From positions 13,614,269 to 13,678,268 of the forward strand of contig CM034127.1 in the NCBI GenBank assembly GCA_019914995.1: 64,000 nt of DNA, given 5' to 3'. Origin of the DNA: Acanthochlamys bracteata. Taxonomy: Eukaryota > Streptophyta > Magnoliopsida > Pandanales > Velloziaceae. The position numbers were made by a program, and so were the translations under genes. Below, in pieces: positions 12,836-27,200 of this stretch (positions are counted from its first letter, which is position 1; every line of letters starts with the position of its first letter). Below the pieces are notes generated by a model. It saw only the letters and a program-made list of their open reading frames with translations. It had not been told where the DNA came from and searched no databases.

Positions 12836-13400
12836 TCCAAGTTGGACTAAATCCGAATTAATAGCGGAAGGGTCTAGAGATAATACTCAAATAAAAATGG
12901 ACTAATCAATTTATAGGTGATATAGCAACTCTAAAAATTTGGACCAAATTGATCATGATTTGATTAGCTTAACAATTCATATTTTTTAATAATTCTACAT
13001 TGACGGAGTGCTGAAATGAACATATGCTTATATGTAAAAAATGTTAACTTCTAAATAGTTGGCCAATTATTTTAGCTTGAACATCCGATCCTACAATTAG
13101 TAATAGAGTCTGGTAGAGCCATCCAATTTATTGCTACATGAGAGATTATTAGACGTCCAAGTTGGGCCAAATTCGGATTAGTAATAAAGTGGCTTAGAAA
13201 TAGCCAACAATTCGTTTTGGATTGCCAAATATACCATAGCTTGGTGGACTTAACAATACACATTCTTTAATAATATCATATTAACTGAATGTTAAAATAG
13301 ACATGTGCTTATATATAGAAAATGTTAATTTTTAAATAATTTTATCAATCATTTTAGCTGAAAAATACGACCCCACACATCCATTTATTGTTGTTGAAAT
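12836..13400. repeat. Two-copy ~300-bp degenerate tandem duplication
   Basis: A noncoding unit appears twice. Matching segments include 'ccaagttgg' plus 'aaat(c/t)cg(a/g)att' at 12838 and 13158, and the block running from 'aataat' through 'atatgcttatat' and 'gttaa' to 'attttagct' at 12988-13078 and 13269-13361. Spacing between matching blocks is about 280 to 320 bases, so internal insertions or deletions have accumulated. I recognise no transposon ends. Confidence 0.6.
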
Positions 13401-16080
13401 TTGAACTTGATGCATTTTTTGAAACAGGTATACAAAATAGACCAGAGTTTTATTACATTTTCTAACCTATGAATCAAATGCAAAGACCACGACTAGCCAT
13501 ATTGGGAAAGAACATTGCTCAGAGTTTAAATTCAACTTGGTTTCGAAAAGAGTTTTACGCCCGTTGTGGCCGGCGAAATATGGATTGATGTGGTAATTAA
13601 ATTGGTTTCAATTGGTTCAAGAGTGATGGATGCAAACAGAATCTGAAACTGATAAATAGCTAGAACAAGGTGATAATTCAAATACATATTTTTAAAATAG
13701 TTGTACAAAAAGCCACTAAAAATATCAAAATAAATAAAGACCCAAGATGGAATTAGGATTAATGGATCCTAAGGCGAAGCTCCAGAAGCTCTCCATGGAG
13801 GTGTGAGCCCAAATAGTCTTGGCCCATTAACAAGGTCTAAGCATTCATAGATAGAGCTGTTCCTAGCTATACCAGCAAAATATTTCATCTCTCTTATGAA
13901 AAATTACCAATAATAAGATTCAAGTTCATTTTTATTACAAGAAATAAAGTTAAAAGATAAATTATTGTGGTAGAAGTTTTTCTTTGAGCAGATTTCACAC
14001 GTAAGAAAGAATCGATAACTTTGGGAACATGAGCAAGTACTCCAACCTAGAAACCTCAAGATTTATTAAAAGAATTCACAGCGTAATGGAGACCATAAGA
14101 GAAATTACTCCATATTCTGGATAAACGTGTTGCATGAATGAATAATTTTTACGAGATTCCAAGAAAACCAACTTTAGACTAGAAAAAAACATTGCTGATT
14201 ATGCTGAAACATTTAGAAACCACCAAAAAGAATCAATCAAAACCAATCAAATTGAGCCATAAGAAACAGTATGATCTAGGCAACCCTCTTCTGTTGAGCA
14301 AGAAGAACCACCACTTTCTGTTTCAAAAGCAGCAGCTCTGGTGCAATTTGCAAATGAGTTTAAGCACTGTTCTGTTCTTAGTAGACTGGCCGGTGCCAAA
14401 CCAAATGAGATATACTGAATTTTGGTTTCCTTGAATAGAACTGGTAAATGTATATCAATCAATATTTAACCAAAATATGAGGGGAAGAAAATTGATATTA
14501 GAAGCATATTAGAAATAATCATGATTTACAAGAATTAAAAATTTACGGTCCAAATTAGAATAGCATGTTTGTGCGGACGGAAACATGTCAGGTTTCTTAT
14601 TTGCTAAAACTTAACATTCGGGCATTGTTATTAGTTTTGAAGAGAGATTGAAAAACAAAGTTGAGCTCTAATAGAAAATTATGAATAATAAAATTGGTAC
14701 AGTAGAAATATATAGATCAGCACAAATATTAGTTAAAGTCAATGGAGCATCTAGGATAATAATACTAGTGTGTCTTTGTTGATGTGACAAACTAATCTAG
14801 ATGCTTAAGTGACAGGCTAGCAACGGTGCGTAGCGCGTTGTAACATGCAATCACATATAAAAATCATACACCCACAAAATGTTCAAGAATGGAGAAAATG
14901 AATGAAACTTACTGATGAATTTTTATAAGGAAAACCTGTAGACAAGAAAACTCCAAAAATGTTGATATTTTTGTTTTCTTCTCATCTAAGTACCTTGTAT
15001 TTCAAATATACAGAATAATTTTCTGACGTTAAATTTTACAATTTAATTTAATTTACTTTATATTCATTGAACTTATTTTCAATTAATATTTTATAACTTC
15101 AGTTTTACAAAACTCATACTTTATGAAATAAAATAGTACCCTATATGTAGCAAGATGCTGAAATCAAATAAGTTAATTCATCTAGAAAAGAGAAATAACC
15201 ATAAAATTCATCCAAGTATGAGCATCATATGTTCTTGTTGAGGACAATTATCACTAACAAAAAGTTCCAATTTAAAAATTATTTAGCCAAAGTTTGGAAC
15301 GTTTCCTTTTGCTCTCAAAATCAGTGGGCGGTGTTCAACAGCAGCACCCGATCACATTAACAGAAGCAGAGACGTAGACAGTAAAGACTAAAGACACTTA
15401 TCTATATTTTAAAGATGTTTAACAGTAGTTAATAATATTTTTTATAATAAAATTTTTATAATTTTAAATTATGTTTTATAATATTTTAAAATTTTAATTT
15501 AAAACAATTAAACGATATTATATATTTTGCTATATATTCGTTTTATGTTTTTAATAAAAAATCACACTCATTTTTAAGAAATTCTAAAATAAATACTATT
15601 TTTAAGAAACTCTTTACATTAAGTATTTTTATACGTTCCTTTAACACTAAAAACACTGGTGTCATTCATTGATGAGCCAGTACCACAACTCCAGATAATT
15701 CCTTTCGATCATTTACCTACATACAAATATTCAATTCAAAGGCCATATTATCTTATCTTTCAGATTATAGAATAATTATCTCTAAACAATCAGGATAAGA
15801 AAGAACATAGGATATATTAAATAATATGCATAATTATCAATCAAACCTGGGGGAGCATAATAGCAATTATTTCACGTCTATGCGCAGCATGAATCTCGCA
15901 TGATATAATATAATAAATTCACAACTGCTCTCCCTCTTTCAACTTACACTTAAAATGCACGCATGAAAATGCAAAATACCATAGACATACCTACATGAGA
16001 TTGACGGACACCACCATCCTGATTCATGAGAGAAGAAACAGCAAAGGATACAACAAAACAAGATGAAGTCTCATTACTGT
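13401..16080. other. Intergenic DNA between the pseudogene and the aquaporin
   Basis: I see no gene. The stretch includes the likely TIP 3' UTR next to 16080, an AT-rich patch at 15415-15600, and scattered short open frames (for example 14192-14434) with no family motif. Confidence 0.55.
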
Positions 16081-17189
16081 TCAGTACTCAGAAGAGGGAA
16101 CCTGCTCGTGCTCCCTGGAGATGTAAAGAAATTCATAAATAAGACCGGCGATGGCTGCACCAATCAGTGGACCGACCCAGTAAACCCAGTGGTTATTCCA
16201 GGACCAGCTCACTACTGCAGGTCCGAAAGCAACAGCAGGGTTCATGGAAGCGCCATCGAATGCTCCACCTACAAGGATGTTAGCTCCCACGATGAATCCG
16301 ATCGCTATCGGAGCGATGGTTCCGATCTGTCCACGCTTTGGATCAATAGCTGTTGCGTAAACAGTGTAGACAAGACCAAAGGTCATCACGATCTCGAGAA
16401 CGAGAGCGTGGCCTACACCAACACCAGCAGAGAGGGCAAAATAACCAGTTGAGAGACCGCCAGTGGCAAAGCGGAGAAGAGCGCATGCGATAACGGAGCC
16501 AAGAAGCTGAGCGATCCAGTAGAGGATGCCACGGAGGAGAGTGATGTTGCCGCCAACGAAGGCGCCGAATGTCACAGCAGGGTTTACGTGGCCGCCGGAG
16601 ATGTTGGCTGCAACCGAGACTGCAACAAACAGGCCGAAGGCATGAGCTAGGGCTGCTGATATCAGGCCAGCCGGAGTTGTCGGTGCGTTGCCCATCAACT
16701 TGTCTGCTCAACAGAGAGATCCGGGAACAAGAGTAGAATTATTATCACATACAATTAGTAAAGTATAAGTTCAGTACTGATCAAAACAAGATTCACCTTA
16801 ACAAGAATAAATTGTAAAATAAAATGCTGAAGGTGTGATCGTATCATCATGAAAAAACTTCGCAAGCTTTTTAACATGGAAGAAGAACGGAAAAAAAACA
16901 CGAAACACTCCATATGTTTCCTTCAAGCGAAAAATTAAACAAGAAGACATTCAACTGTTAACCTTCACCAAGCAGCTACTAATGAGTAAAACAAGAAGTG
17001 CTACATATAAACAGCATGAACTAAAGTGCTGATTAAAGATAGAATAGATGACATACTGAAGGCCATGCCAGAACCCTGGCCAGCAAAGACGAAGATCAAC
17101 GTAGAGATGAACTCCGCCAAAGCAGACTTGAGAGCACCGGGATGCATAGCTTCATCCCTGTTGCCTACAGAGATTCTAGAGATCGGCAT
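16081..17189 (-). CDS. TIP1: TIP1-type tonoplast intrinsic protein (aquaporin)
   Basis: Seen: exon 1 at 17189-17057 and exon 2 at 16703-16081 join in frame (phase 1, GT-AG) to give 251 residues, the usual TIP1 length. The N-terminus MPISRISVG is of the gamma-TIP type. Both pore signatures are intact: [13 protein letters not shown] and [15 protein letters not shown]. Six membrane segments are evident, and the invariant [17 protein letters not shown] and [16 protein letters not shown] blocks are present. Known: TIP1 proteins form tetrameric channels in the vacuolar membrane for water, urea and hydrogen peroxide. The acceptor at 16704 gives GMAFNKLMGN, matching the family better than the alternative CAG three bases upstream in the transcript. 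The member number (TIP1;1, 1;2 or 1;3) cannot be settled from this copy alone. Confidence 0.95.
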
Positions 17190-20100
17190 TCTGCTACTTC
17201 TTCACCTGTCTCTTCAACTCCTGTATATGGCAGAAAAGAGCAAGCAAGGCAAGGTAAGGTAAGGAAGCGTATATATTGTGGAAGCTCTACCTGAGATGTT
17301 GTTATATAAAGCAAACGGAAAGGAAGAAGGGTGACCGGCACCAGACAGTCCACCGGTAGAGAGAAATTATTGAGATTAAAGAATTTAATGATATGCTTTT
17401 TACCTTATAGATGATGATTAGTGTTTCTTTAATAATTTTGGACAGTTAAGTTGCGCTGCCTATCTCATTGCTGGAGTATGGATAGGGACGCTGCTTGTGG
17501 AAGCCCTTGTCTGGTTCTGCAATTTGTCAGCTGCATGAGTTTCTAGAGAAGTCTTGAAGATTAGTTCTAATCCTTGTATTTAATCTAAAAATATGGGCTT
17601 TAAGTAAAATTAATTCTCTTTCTAAAATGTAACATTATAACCTAATTGCATACATGTATCATGTATGCTTTCATCAAGTTAGGGTTGTATATTCCAACTT
17701 TACACTTAACAAAACCATAACATAATACTTAATTTTATTTATAGTAAGGCTTTTCTTTGAATTAATTTGAAATTCTTTCTAAAAAGTTTCGAACTATAAT
17801 TTGGAGATTATCACCCGTCGTAGGCGTCAATCTAAAAATCTTAATTTTTCTACAAAAGAAATTCTCACTCTTTATTTAAAAGAAAACAAAATGCGATTCT
17901 CGCGACTTCCATAAACCGCTCCGCTAGGATGTGTTTTTTTACTCTTAGAACTCATTTCGGTCCCAAGAACACATATCAAACTGCTATGGCGACCTTGTTA
18001 AGAATAATAAAAGCATACCGACTCAAACGAGGTAGTAAAATTCAAATAGCGGAAACAGTAATATCAAAGGTCATCTTGTTGGTTTTCCAAGTATCGGCCC
18101 CCCACGATCACTACTTAAATTAAAAGAATTCATAAAAGCTTTGTAATTATTTGAAGATTTGCTCCACAATCAATTAGAACTTATTTTTTAAAATATAAAA
18201 ATTTTAAGATAAATTATATTTATAAAAAATTATTTTATAAAATTTATTTTCCAAAATAATGAATTTATTTTAAGATAAATACTTCCCTAGTCATATATAC
18301 CTCAACTTAAATTTCAAAATGTGTAAAAAATGAGAAAATCGAGGGAACAAAGCATTTGCAATTGTACTTCAACATTTAATTTAAGAATTTATTACATATA
18401 TAAACCAATAAAGTTTCGTGCTTCACGTGTGACTTTGGGTACTCTGTTACTATACCAGCACCACCAACGACGATGTTTATTTATAACGAAAGCTTATCGA
18501 GGTCGACAATTATGTAAAACAAAATTGTGTATCATGTTTATAAAATATTAGCTATTCAAATTGGTTAGAATTAGCAAGAATGTAAACACATACATGAAAT
18601 GAGATGGAGTCTTATTTAATCCAACATAAGCCAGACTAGAAAATTTTGGTTTTTGGTTAGCTAAAAGTGGTACATGCAATGTGGGCCAATTCCTATCACG
18701 CAACTACATATCATATTGGAATAACACTATTGAAATACTTAAAAAAAATATTTTTTAAAAATAAAAATAATAATTATTATTATTAAATTTTATAATGATA
18801 AATTGTTTATATTTTTAAAATTTAAATAAATTTATAAATTATTATAAAAAATTTATTAAAAAATATAAAGTTGAAATTTTGAAAAGCATGTCAAACGCAC
18901 TGTACGATGCCTACGCAAAGATCCATTCCACTCGCCACTTAACCATCTATTCATCAATGCATGCAGGAAGATGTACTGAAAATTTAAACAGAAGGTGATA
19001 TCAACCTGATCTGAAACTGAAAACTAAACTTACCTGCTCTGAGAATATTATCGAACACCTTGATGTCAGGGTCCTATAATATAAATCTGATGATACCTTA
19101 TTGCTTGGTTTCTCAAGTTCTGCTCATTGAACTAAATTTTCGTAAGAACTTGAAAAACTGTCATCAACCCAGCTGTTGAAATACAAATGTTCAGAAATAA
19201 GATGTTAAACTGAAAACAACAGTTAGCATAATAAAACACGATCAATAACTTCTCTTTTTTAATGTTAAGAATTAAGAGGATTACCATCTTCATGTTCAGG
19301 AATGAGCAAATAGCTGTTTGAGGTTAGAAAAACTATCTTTAAAAACTATAGAAAAGAGTCAGAGATCGAGACTTCAACTATATCTCACCTGGACTTCTTC
19401 TATTCGGGGAACAAGGTCACGCGACTGTAACATGTGTTGCAAGATTAGATTTGTCATGACCTGGCAAAAGCTGCATCTGTCTTCAGCAGTACACGAGCAT
19501 AAAGCAGTTGCCTCTCGCCATCGATATATTTATTTCCTTATCCACAGCTGCTTCAAATAACAAGCTAGTGGACAGATATTGACAATTTTACTGATGATTC
19601 TGGCAGATCCTCAAACGGCATCAAGATCACAACTTCAATTTGGCTTTATATCGAACATACTTTATCAAAGAATCTCTTGCTTTAACATTTGTACTCCAGA
19701 AGTAATTTTAATTGATGAAATTCTCCATCGTCATTATCCATTTGAAGTCATCACCATTGCTAGGACATAACCCCTCTAACGTTAGCTTCTTCGTAAAGCG
19801 ACTTGCAAATATCACATTCTAATATGCAACAGCACATTCAGATATTCCAGGTATCAATCAGGAATGAATGCCTCAATTATATTCCACATGAGAAAACAGA
19901 AAGCTCACATCTGTAATCACATAACTCTTAAAGAGCTAACTCAAGAATACTACTGACAAAGTCGCAATCGATAATAGAAATACAGTAGTATCAGAGGTTA
20001 GAGACTTACTTCTTGAATGAGATTTACAGCTAATCAATCACTTCATAATAATGCAAAAATCTTGCAAGATAAAAGTAGAACGAGAATAACTTTGCAAAAG

Positions 20101-21142
20101 AAATACCCAGCTAGGGACGGTATCACATCTGAAGAACAGTATACCAATCCATTTTTATCATCAAACACAATTGATGTTCAATCTCAAAAACAGCTGTTTA
20201 TATTTTTCATCATTATAAGCATCCATGTCGCATTATACATAAGCAACCTGGAAATATAAGCAAACTTCGATAAAGACAGGGTGATCTCCACCATTGTGTT
20301 GTATCTAACCTTTTCTCCTTTTGGTTGAGAATCATCTTCCATATGCTAACAAGCGAAATTGCAGTTCAGTGTTCTGATAGGTTTTCAACATGCATATCGT
20401 TGAACTATGCGACTCCACTACTTAGCACCTACTAGGCTTGGAAGAACAGTTGAGCCCATCCTACCCTTTGCTAAAGTAATGATTCTGTTAATTTTGAAAT
20501 GCAACTAATGAAATTCAACTACATTAATGTTCCACAAACATGTTTTCTGTTAAATAATAACTTCCTTGGTAAGAGGATACCTAAACTCTTCAAGTAGACG
20601 ATTGAACATGATCATTATGTTACCTGAAATTAGCAGTTCACAAGACAGATAATTAGAACTTCCACTGAAAGTAACCATATACTAGCTCATTACATAACCA
20701 CATCTGAACTATTGGTCAAGTTTAGCTTGTAACTCACATCATCAGATTTACGAGCTTACACTGAAGGTTACCAATGATGTTACCAATGAAGGTAGACCAG
20801 ATCCAGCTTCAAATATCAAATATTACTGGTTCGCTGGCTCATCAACTGAATTCTGGTGCACTATTGATTTGTAAATGTGGAATGGGATACCAAGTTCGAA
20901 AATTCTAACAAGTACTACTTTATTATCATCACATAAGGAGCATGGTGCATGCTACAGCCTTCTCTTAATAGGTGAAGTTGTCCTGGAAATATCAGATACA
21001 TCCAGTACATGAGCCCATAAGGTACTGATTATAGATTTATTTTGCATTTTAATTCTCCAAATGCCTTCAATAAATAAGGATACAACTGCTAAGGTCTTCA
21101 ATGGTATTTGTACCAGATGATGCTTCATAATTCCTTAAAATT
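17190..21142. other. Intergenic DNA with TIP 5' UTR and LDA 3' UTR
   Basis: The right edge (about 20900-21142) is probable LDA 3' UTR and the left edge (17190 to about 17380) probable TIP leader. AT-rich patches lie at 18180-18290 and 18730-18890; the second ends in 'caaacgcact', also seen inverted near 40777. Exon-like pieces on the minus strand around 18900-19520 do not join into a frame I can recognise. I see no supported gene. Confidence 0.5.
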
Positions 21143-21221
21143 TTAGTCTACACTACGTGGTTCAATGAACACAGCCGTGGTTCTCTGAGGAATAAAGAAG
21201 CTCCCAGATGATGCTTCATAA
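21113..21221. repeat. 18-bp direct duplication across the LDA stop codon
   Basis: The same 18 bases (CCAGATGATGCTTCATAA on the + strand) occur at 21113-21130, in the 3' UTR, and at 21204-21221, in the last coding exon (encoding YEASSG). The copies start 91 bases apart. This suggests a small local duplication of the last exon end; the reading frame is not disturbed. Confidence 0.6.
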
Positions 21222-24200
21222 GATGACTCTTTGACTAGCTTGTCAGATGACTTCAGCTACACAATATCAAATTGCTAATTCAACTTTATGATAAATAACC
21301 TGATGAAATGAAACTACAAGATCCATATTCAAAACAGAAATCTGAACCTGTATTGGATGCAACTGCAATTTTCTGTTACGCAATGCTGGGATTGGTAAAG
21401 ATACTCTTGATGGGGATGCATTGAAGATCACAACAATAAAGGAATAACTGTATTAAAGAGATCCAGTTAGTACCTAGTAAGTTACTGCACAATTCAAATA
21501 CTCAGACCATACAAAATTGCAGAAATATGATATACATTTCTACACGCTATGACAAGCATGGATATAGATGTGAGGTGAAGTGCGGTTATATGCGCTTGAG
21601 AAGGAGAGAGAGAAAGATTACTTGGGGTCTAATTGAGCTATGCCAGGAGCTCCAGCATGTCCATCCTCAATGCTCATTACTATGCTACCTGGAAGCCATG
21701 AAGGTCCTACATTGTGAAAGCGGATTCTTTCCTGGGGATTTTGTAAACAAATCAGGTTATTAGATTTATCACTGAAAGTAGTCCCTGATATCAAATCAAC
21801 AAACTCTATGCAGGGTATTAGCTCATTATCGTAGATTATGCTTAAAGTTTACTCCTAATTATCAAAATATGTTACACCATAAATCCTTCAAAACCAACAT
21901 CTGAAACCGGGTAGCAAACTAACGTACAACACTTTTCAAAACTGTGTTTACCAGAAAACTTCATGTTGGTACACATTCATCTGCCAACCAAGTATAAATT
22001 AGGACGCACGCAGACAGATTAGGTTGAAATCAGAGATGCAACTAAGAATCATTCCTCTGGAATAGTAATTGCTAAGATCTACTTCGCACCCACCTTAAAC
22101 AAGTCCATGTAAATATATAGGTCCTCAAATTATTGACTCATCGCATGAGCAGTAGAGTTGTCTCTAGATTTAAGTATCTCTTACTTAGGAGCTATGGTCA
22201 ATTGGAGTTGCTTACATCTGATAGGGCCATCTAAGAACATCAAATAGAAGAAACGTGGTCCAGCAACTTCTTAGCGAGGACACTGGTTATGAATGTTTGA
22301 AAAGTGAAGAGTTCTCTGTCATATACACTATAGCATATAAGGATCAGCGAATACCTCATAGTTTATGTGCACTCCCAACAAGTACACTCTTTATTGCAAA
22401 TTAGATGATACAATCTCAGTCAGAATCTTCAATCGTTTAGAGATATGGAGACAAACAAAAACAAAACCAAGTCTAGAACTTCCTCATTAATTAAACACTT
22501 TAAACTAGAAACAAAATTGTTATGTTATATTTAAAAATAGTACCTGGATTGAGTTTGCAGTACATAAGCGGAACAATGGAGAAGAATATCTGATTTTTAG
22601 TAGATTTGTGAAGTTCTCCAAAGCATCCACAATATGACTTTTTTTGGGCTTAAAAGACGGATTTGCTAGTCGTGGTTTAATTCTGAAAATGGAGAGAACA
22701 AAGATCTTAAGACCTTAAAACTGTATACGCGCACATAGAAATCCACGTAAGCCTATCTGTTTCGATGCCATGCTAATAATCTAATCCAAGTAATGTCAAC
22801 CTAAAGAAAAGGAAAGTTAAGCTTACAGAGGCCAATTTTTTTCATTTTTCTCCCTAGGTGGAAGACCAATACCCCAATTGTTTGATTCATAAGTGAAGTC
22901 AAGCCTGAGAATATTAAAGTGTGTTCAGAAGCAGTACCACAAGGTATCAAGAAAGTTATGATAGATGCAAGACTTCATGGGACCTCATCATAGAAGGAAG
23001 TATACCTTGATCCTGACACAAATTTACACTAAACTATTCCCTTCTTAGGAAGAACAAACAAAAAAAAAAAGACCTGTTAAACCAATCTCCAGAATTATAT
23101 GAGTCACGATCAAGCGACTTTGAGCGCAGCAACTCATCACCAGCATGGAAAAATGGTATGCCCTATATAAAATGAACGATCAATGGTAACATGAAATTAA
23201 AGAAACAAATGTAAGGAAGAAATTTATAACAAATACAGGAGCTGGTGCAAGTCTGTCTGTATCAGCTCTTTTAGACAGCCAAATACAAAGAGATTTTGGA
23301 CGCACGTCGCCACACCAGCAAGAAAGTTCACACTTGTAGCTAATGAAAGCAGACATGTGATCTTACAATTCCTTGCCAACATATACATTTTGCAGAAAAA
23401 GTACACAACATGTACAGCATTACGCTTTCACATGTCCTATGCACAGATCTATGGATAGAGTTAACACTCATAAAATTTGTTTTTAAGTCTAGCAATTCAG
23501 CTTACACAGCTCAAAAGCATCTACATTTCTTAACTATTATTACTAGAATCCAGAAACGAATTACAAAGCTAGACAGCCTAGACCCATTTACTGTTATACT
23601 CCTGATACAAATAATATAATTCCTCAAGCCAGGTGCAAGTCTTAAGCAAACACCTGCTATTTAAGCTTAATGTGTTGATAACGTGTAGGGAAAACGAGCA
23701 CCATTAGCAATCATAACAATCATGTAGCAGCAACCAAAGAGATAAGGAATCTAGAAATGGAGTTACCTCCGTCATAATTCTACAAATGCAAACAACTGCC
23801 TTAGTATTCCTGTTCGTATTAGTATGTATTTGGAAAACTGAAGAGTTACTACAAGATGGAGGATTTGCATAGAAATAAGCATGTCGATTAGATTTTCAAG
23901 TCAGTTACGTTCCAAGAGATTGATCATTATGCAGATATCATCAAGATGCTTAGGAATGGAACTGATTTCCATGGATTGGTTGTAAGAATTAAAACACTTC
24001 TAGGCACTTCACTAAACTATGCAAAATAATATTTTACAACTTATAATGAGATGCAATAACACAGCTAGAAACAGCGGAAAAAGACTTAGGAAGAGATTAT
24101 CCACAGAATTTGGAGCATTATCCGCTGTAAACAAGAAACCAAAAGAAGGCAAGGAACTAGGGAAACAATTACCTGCGAAAGGGCTACAATACTTGTAGCA

Positions 24201-27200
24201 TGATGATTAATCCTGCATCTATCATCAACTGAAACATTCAATGGTGTCTGTGCACAAATTGCCACATTAAACCTCATTTAGAACTGACACACCATGAACT
24301 GGAAGTTAGATGATGAATAATAACATCAAAAGTTCCAGTACAGCTAAAGTGCCATATTGTGCAGTATGGAGTCAATAGCAGTATGTAGCCAAGAAGAGAC
24401 TTATGATAGCTGGGATGTGATGACAAGAAAAGAAGTTGATTTGATATCATGCAACCGCCATTGAGATATCGAGCGAGATAATCATATAGGACACTATAAT
24501 CGCTCTACTTCCCCATCATCTGTCTTGTATTTTGTTGATTGCATTAGTTTTGAACTTGTTGTCAGTGATTTATGGGGGAAAAAAAATCTCAGAAACTAAT
24601 TCATCTTCGTACCTTCAAGCTGATAATGTCAAACAAAGTCTCATTGTCATGGGCAGATACATAATTGATCTGAGAAATAGCAATTAATAATAGTTAGGGT
24701 CAGACATAATGCTTATGAAAAAAGTACAACAATAATGCAACAACAGCATGACTTTTCATCATTCTAACTGATATAGTGTTACGCTATTAAAAAGAACCTT
24801 AATGCAAGCAATTTGTTAATAGAAATGCAAAATCTCCAAAGATGACCCGCATTCATTGACAGACACATAAAAGGATTGTGTCAACTTTACAAGATTCCAA
24901 GTAGTAAAGTGAGTATAAATAAACCATGGCTTCTCATACTTACTGTTTCAGTGGGGTTTGAAGCATATCCAACTGGCTGAGCATCATGTGTTAAGATTTC
25001 AGATCCTTTCATCTGTAAAGATGACATGGTCCTTCATGATAATGTGGTAGACAAACCAATGAAGCTTTACCATTTACTTGTAGATTAAACACTAAAATGC
25101 TTAGCAGCACAAAAGAAATAGAAACTACGATCAGAAAAGGAAGTACCAAAGAGAATAAACTACATGTCAGATTGGGGAGTCAGCTTTTCTGTACCATTCT
25201 AAAGACTGGAAAAGAACAAGATAACTAAACTTCTTCTTGAATCATTAGTTGAAATGAATGCTCTTGGGCTGTTTTAATGAGTTTTTCTATTGAAGATCAC
25301 AATTCAAGATGTAGGAAATTATAGCCAATATGTTTCCTCTAACCATCTTTTCTATTTATATATACTAGTTTCAAAAGTTTAATAACCAAAGGAAGACTGA
25401 ACAATCAAGCGGAGTGCATCTCCATCTTGGCTATTAACCTAGTAAGTACTGACCCATGTACCAAAAAACCTTTCAAGAAATACAAGTGGCCTATTCAGGA
25501 GAATCAAGACGCGTTAGAAATAAAAGCCATATTCTTACTGCTTCTCCATGACAACTAGTTAGAACAATGTCTCTCAAATTAGCAGCCAGTCCCACCTGAA
25601 AAATATATGAAAACAACCTCAAGGCAAGTTAAAACAATAAACAAAATTAAGGCAATGCGTCTAGCAGATTAAGCGACATTATGAAGATTAAAAGTTAAAC
25701 CAAAATAAAATGGACAATCCTAATTGTAACAGCTTTCTTTCCAGTGGAGCCACTATAAATCTACATCTACGAAAAATTATTTGAATCGGTCTCAAACATA
25801 AATTAATCTTCGAATTTCAAATGAAAGTGTGCTAATATTCTTTCTTCCTTAAAATGCCTTTTTGACAATCTTGCATTTGTACCTCCTTCGTATGTATATA
25901 CAGAAGTTACTTTATATAAATTCTTTGTATTCTGGAAACAAGGTTGACAGAATTATAGCTCATGATTTCCAAATAAGCTCCTAGCATTGGCCTAGGTCAT
26001 TCCAGACAGTTGACAACCATTACCATTTCAATATAGCCGACAAAAGCAGTCAGGCGATGTAAAGATAAAGACGCGAAAACTTAGTAGTACAGGAAAGTAA
26101 GACAGTCGACAAAGGCGCTACATAACTATTATCACTTACAGATGCCAGGAATCAAGTCCAACGATACTAAACAACCAACTTGAAGAAAATCATGAAAGAA
26201 GGTGCAACCTGTATATGGTCCACTGATGAAGAAAGCATATTATCTGCAGCAGAATCCCTTCCATAATCGTAATCATTTGGCTGTGAAGGAAGAGAAACCC
26301 TATTGCTTAGACTTTGGAATCTTAAGTTATCTTTTCGATAGAGTTTTTTTAAAAATATTATCTTATTATGAAGATTTAGAGTTTTTTCTAAACAAATATA
26401 TGTATAAAGGTTTTGAATAGAAATAAAATTTTACAGCAGAATAATGCAAGCAATGTTTCTGGTAGCAGCATAGGTTTGATATCACATATTACTTCCAACA
26501 AATTTAAGAGAGAGCAGCAATTGGAAAATAGGATTCTCAAGAACAACCATAATGAGGAATTACATCAATGCAGTTGAAAGTAGTTCAAATATGAAAGCAT
26601 AGCAAGTCCTTTGTAACAAGATGCTAAGACAAGCAATTGAAAATACCTCCAAAGACAATCCTGTTGCAAATCCTTGTTGAAGTGGGTGACCGAATGGTGA
26701 TCCACCAAGAACAGCATCCCGTAAGCGGTCATTGAAGCTGAACAGGAGGTAGTCGTATCATGTGTCAGAAAACACAAAATGAGAAACTAGTGCATTAAAT
26801 AGAATAAATTACTCTATTTAATAAGAAACTATTGTTTGCCCTTTTGTTTATGTAGCTCAAGACCTGTACACACACATTCTAGTCAACAATTTCTATTTAA
26901 ATTACTTATTAAAAATTTCTTCACTGAAGAAGGGTTTTATTGCTCCTTTGTCGTCAATACATATGGAAAAAAATAGGTTTTGACGTTACCTTCCTATTCC
27001 AGTACCAGACATATTAAATTGGGAAGCATTTATTCCCCGCTTGTTTTTTGCAACTTCTCCAAAGTCCCATCCTTCACCATACCTTGTTTTGCAACATATT
27101 AACAGAAAAGAGCAGAAGGAAAATTATGAATATGCATGCGGTAATCTCACGATAGCAAACATTTATGAATTTAGGAAAGAACTTACACATAAATCTTTGA

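Noticed and set aside
14192..14462. Overlapping open frames on both strands in the pseudogene-TIP spacer
   Set aside because: No recognisable motif, no splice context, and composition like the surrounding noncoding DNA.
16343..16711. 122-codon minus-strand frame inside the aquaporin exon
   Set aside because: It is an out-of-frame shadow of the TIP coding sequence.
17929..18123. Open frame with FGPKNTYQTAM, faintly like the FGLKNA..Q.AM block of Gypsy reverse transcriptase
   Set aside because: Only one short block resembles it; no other retrotransposon domain, LTR or supporting sequence lies nearby.
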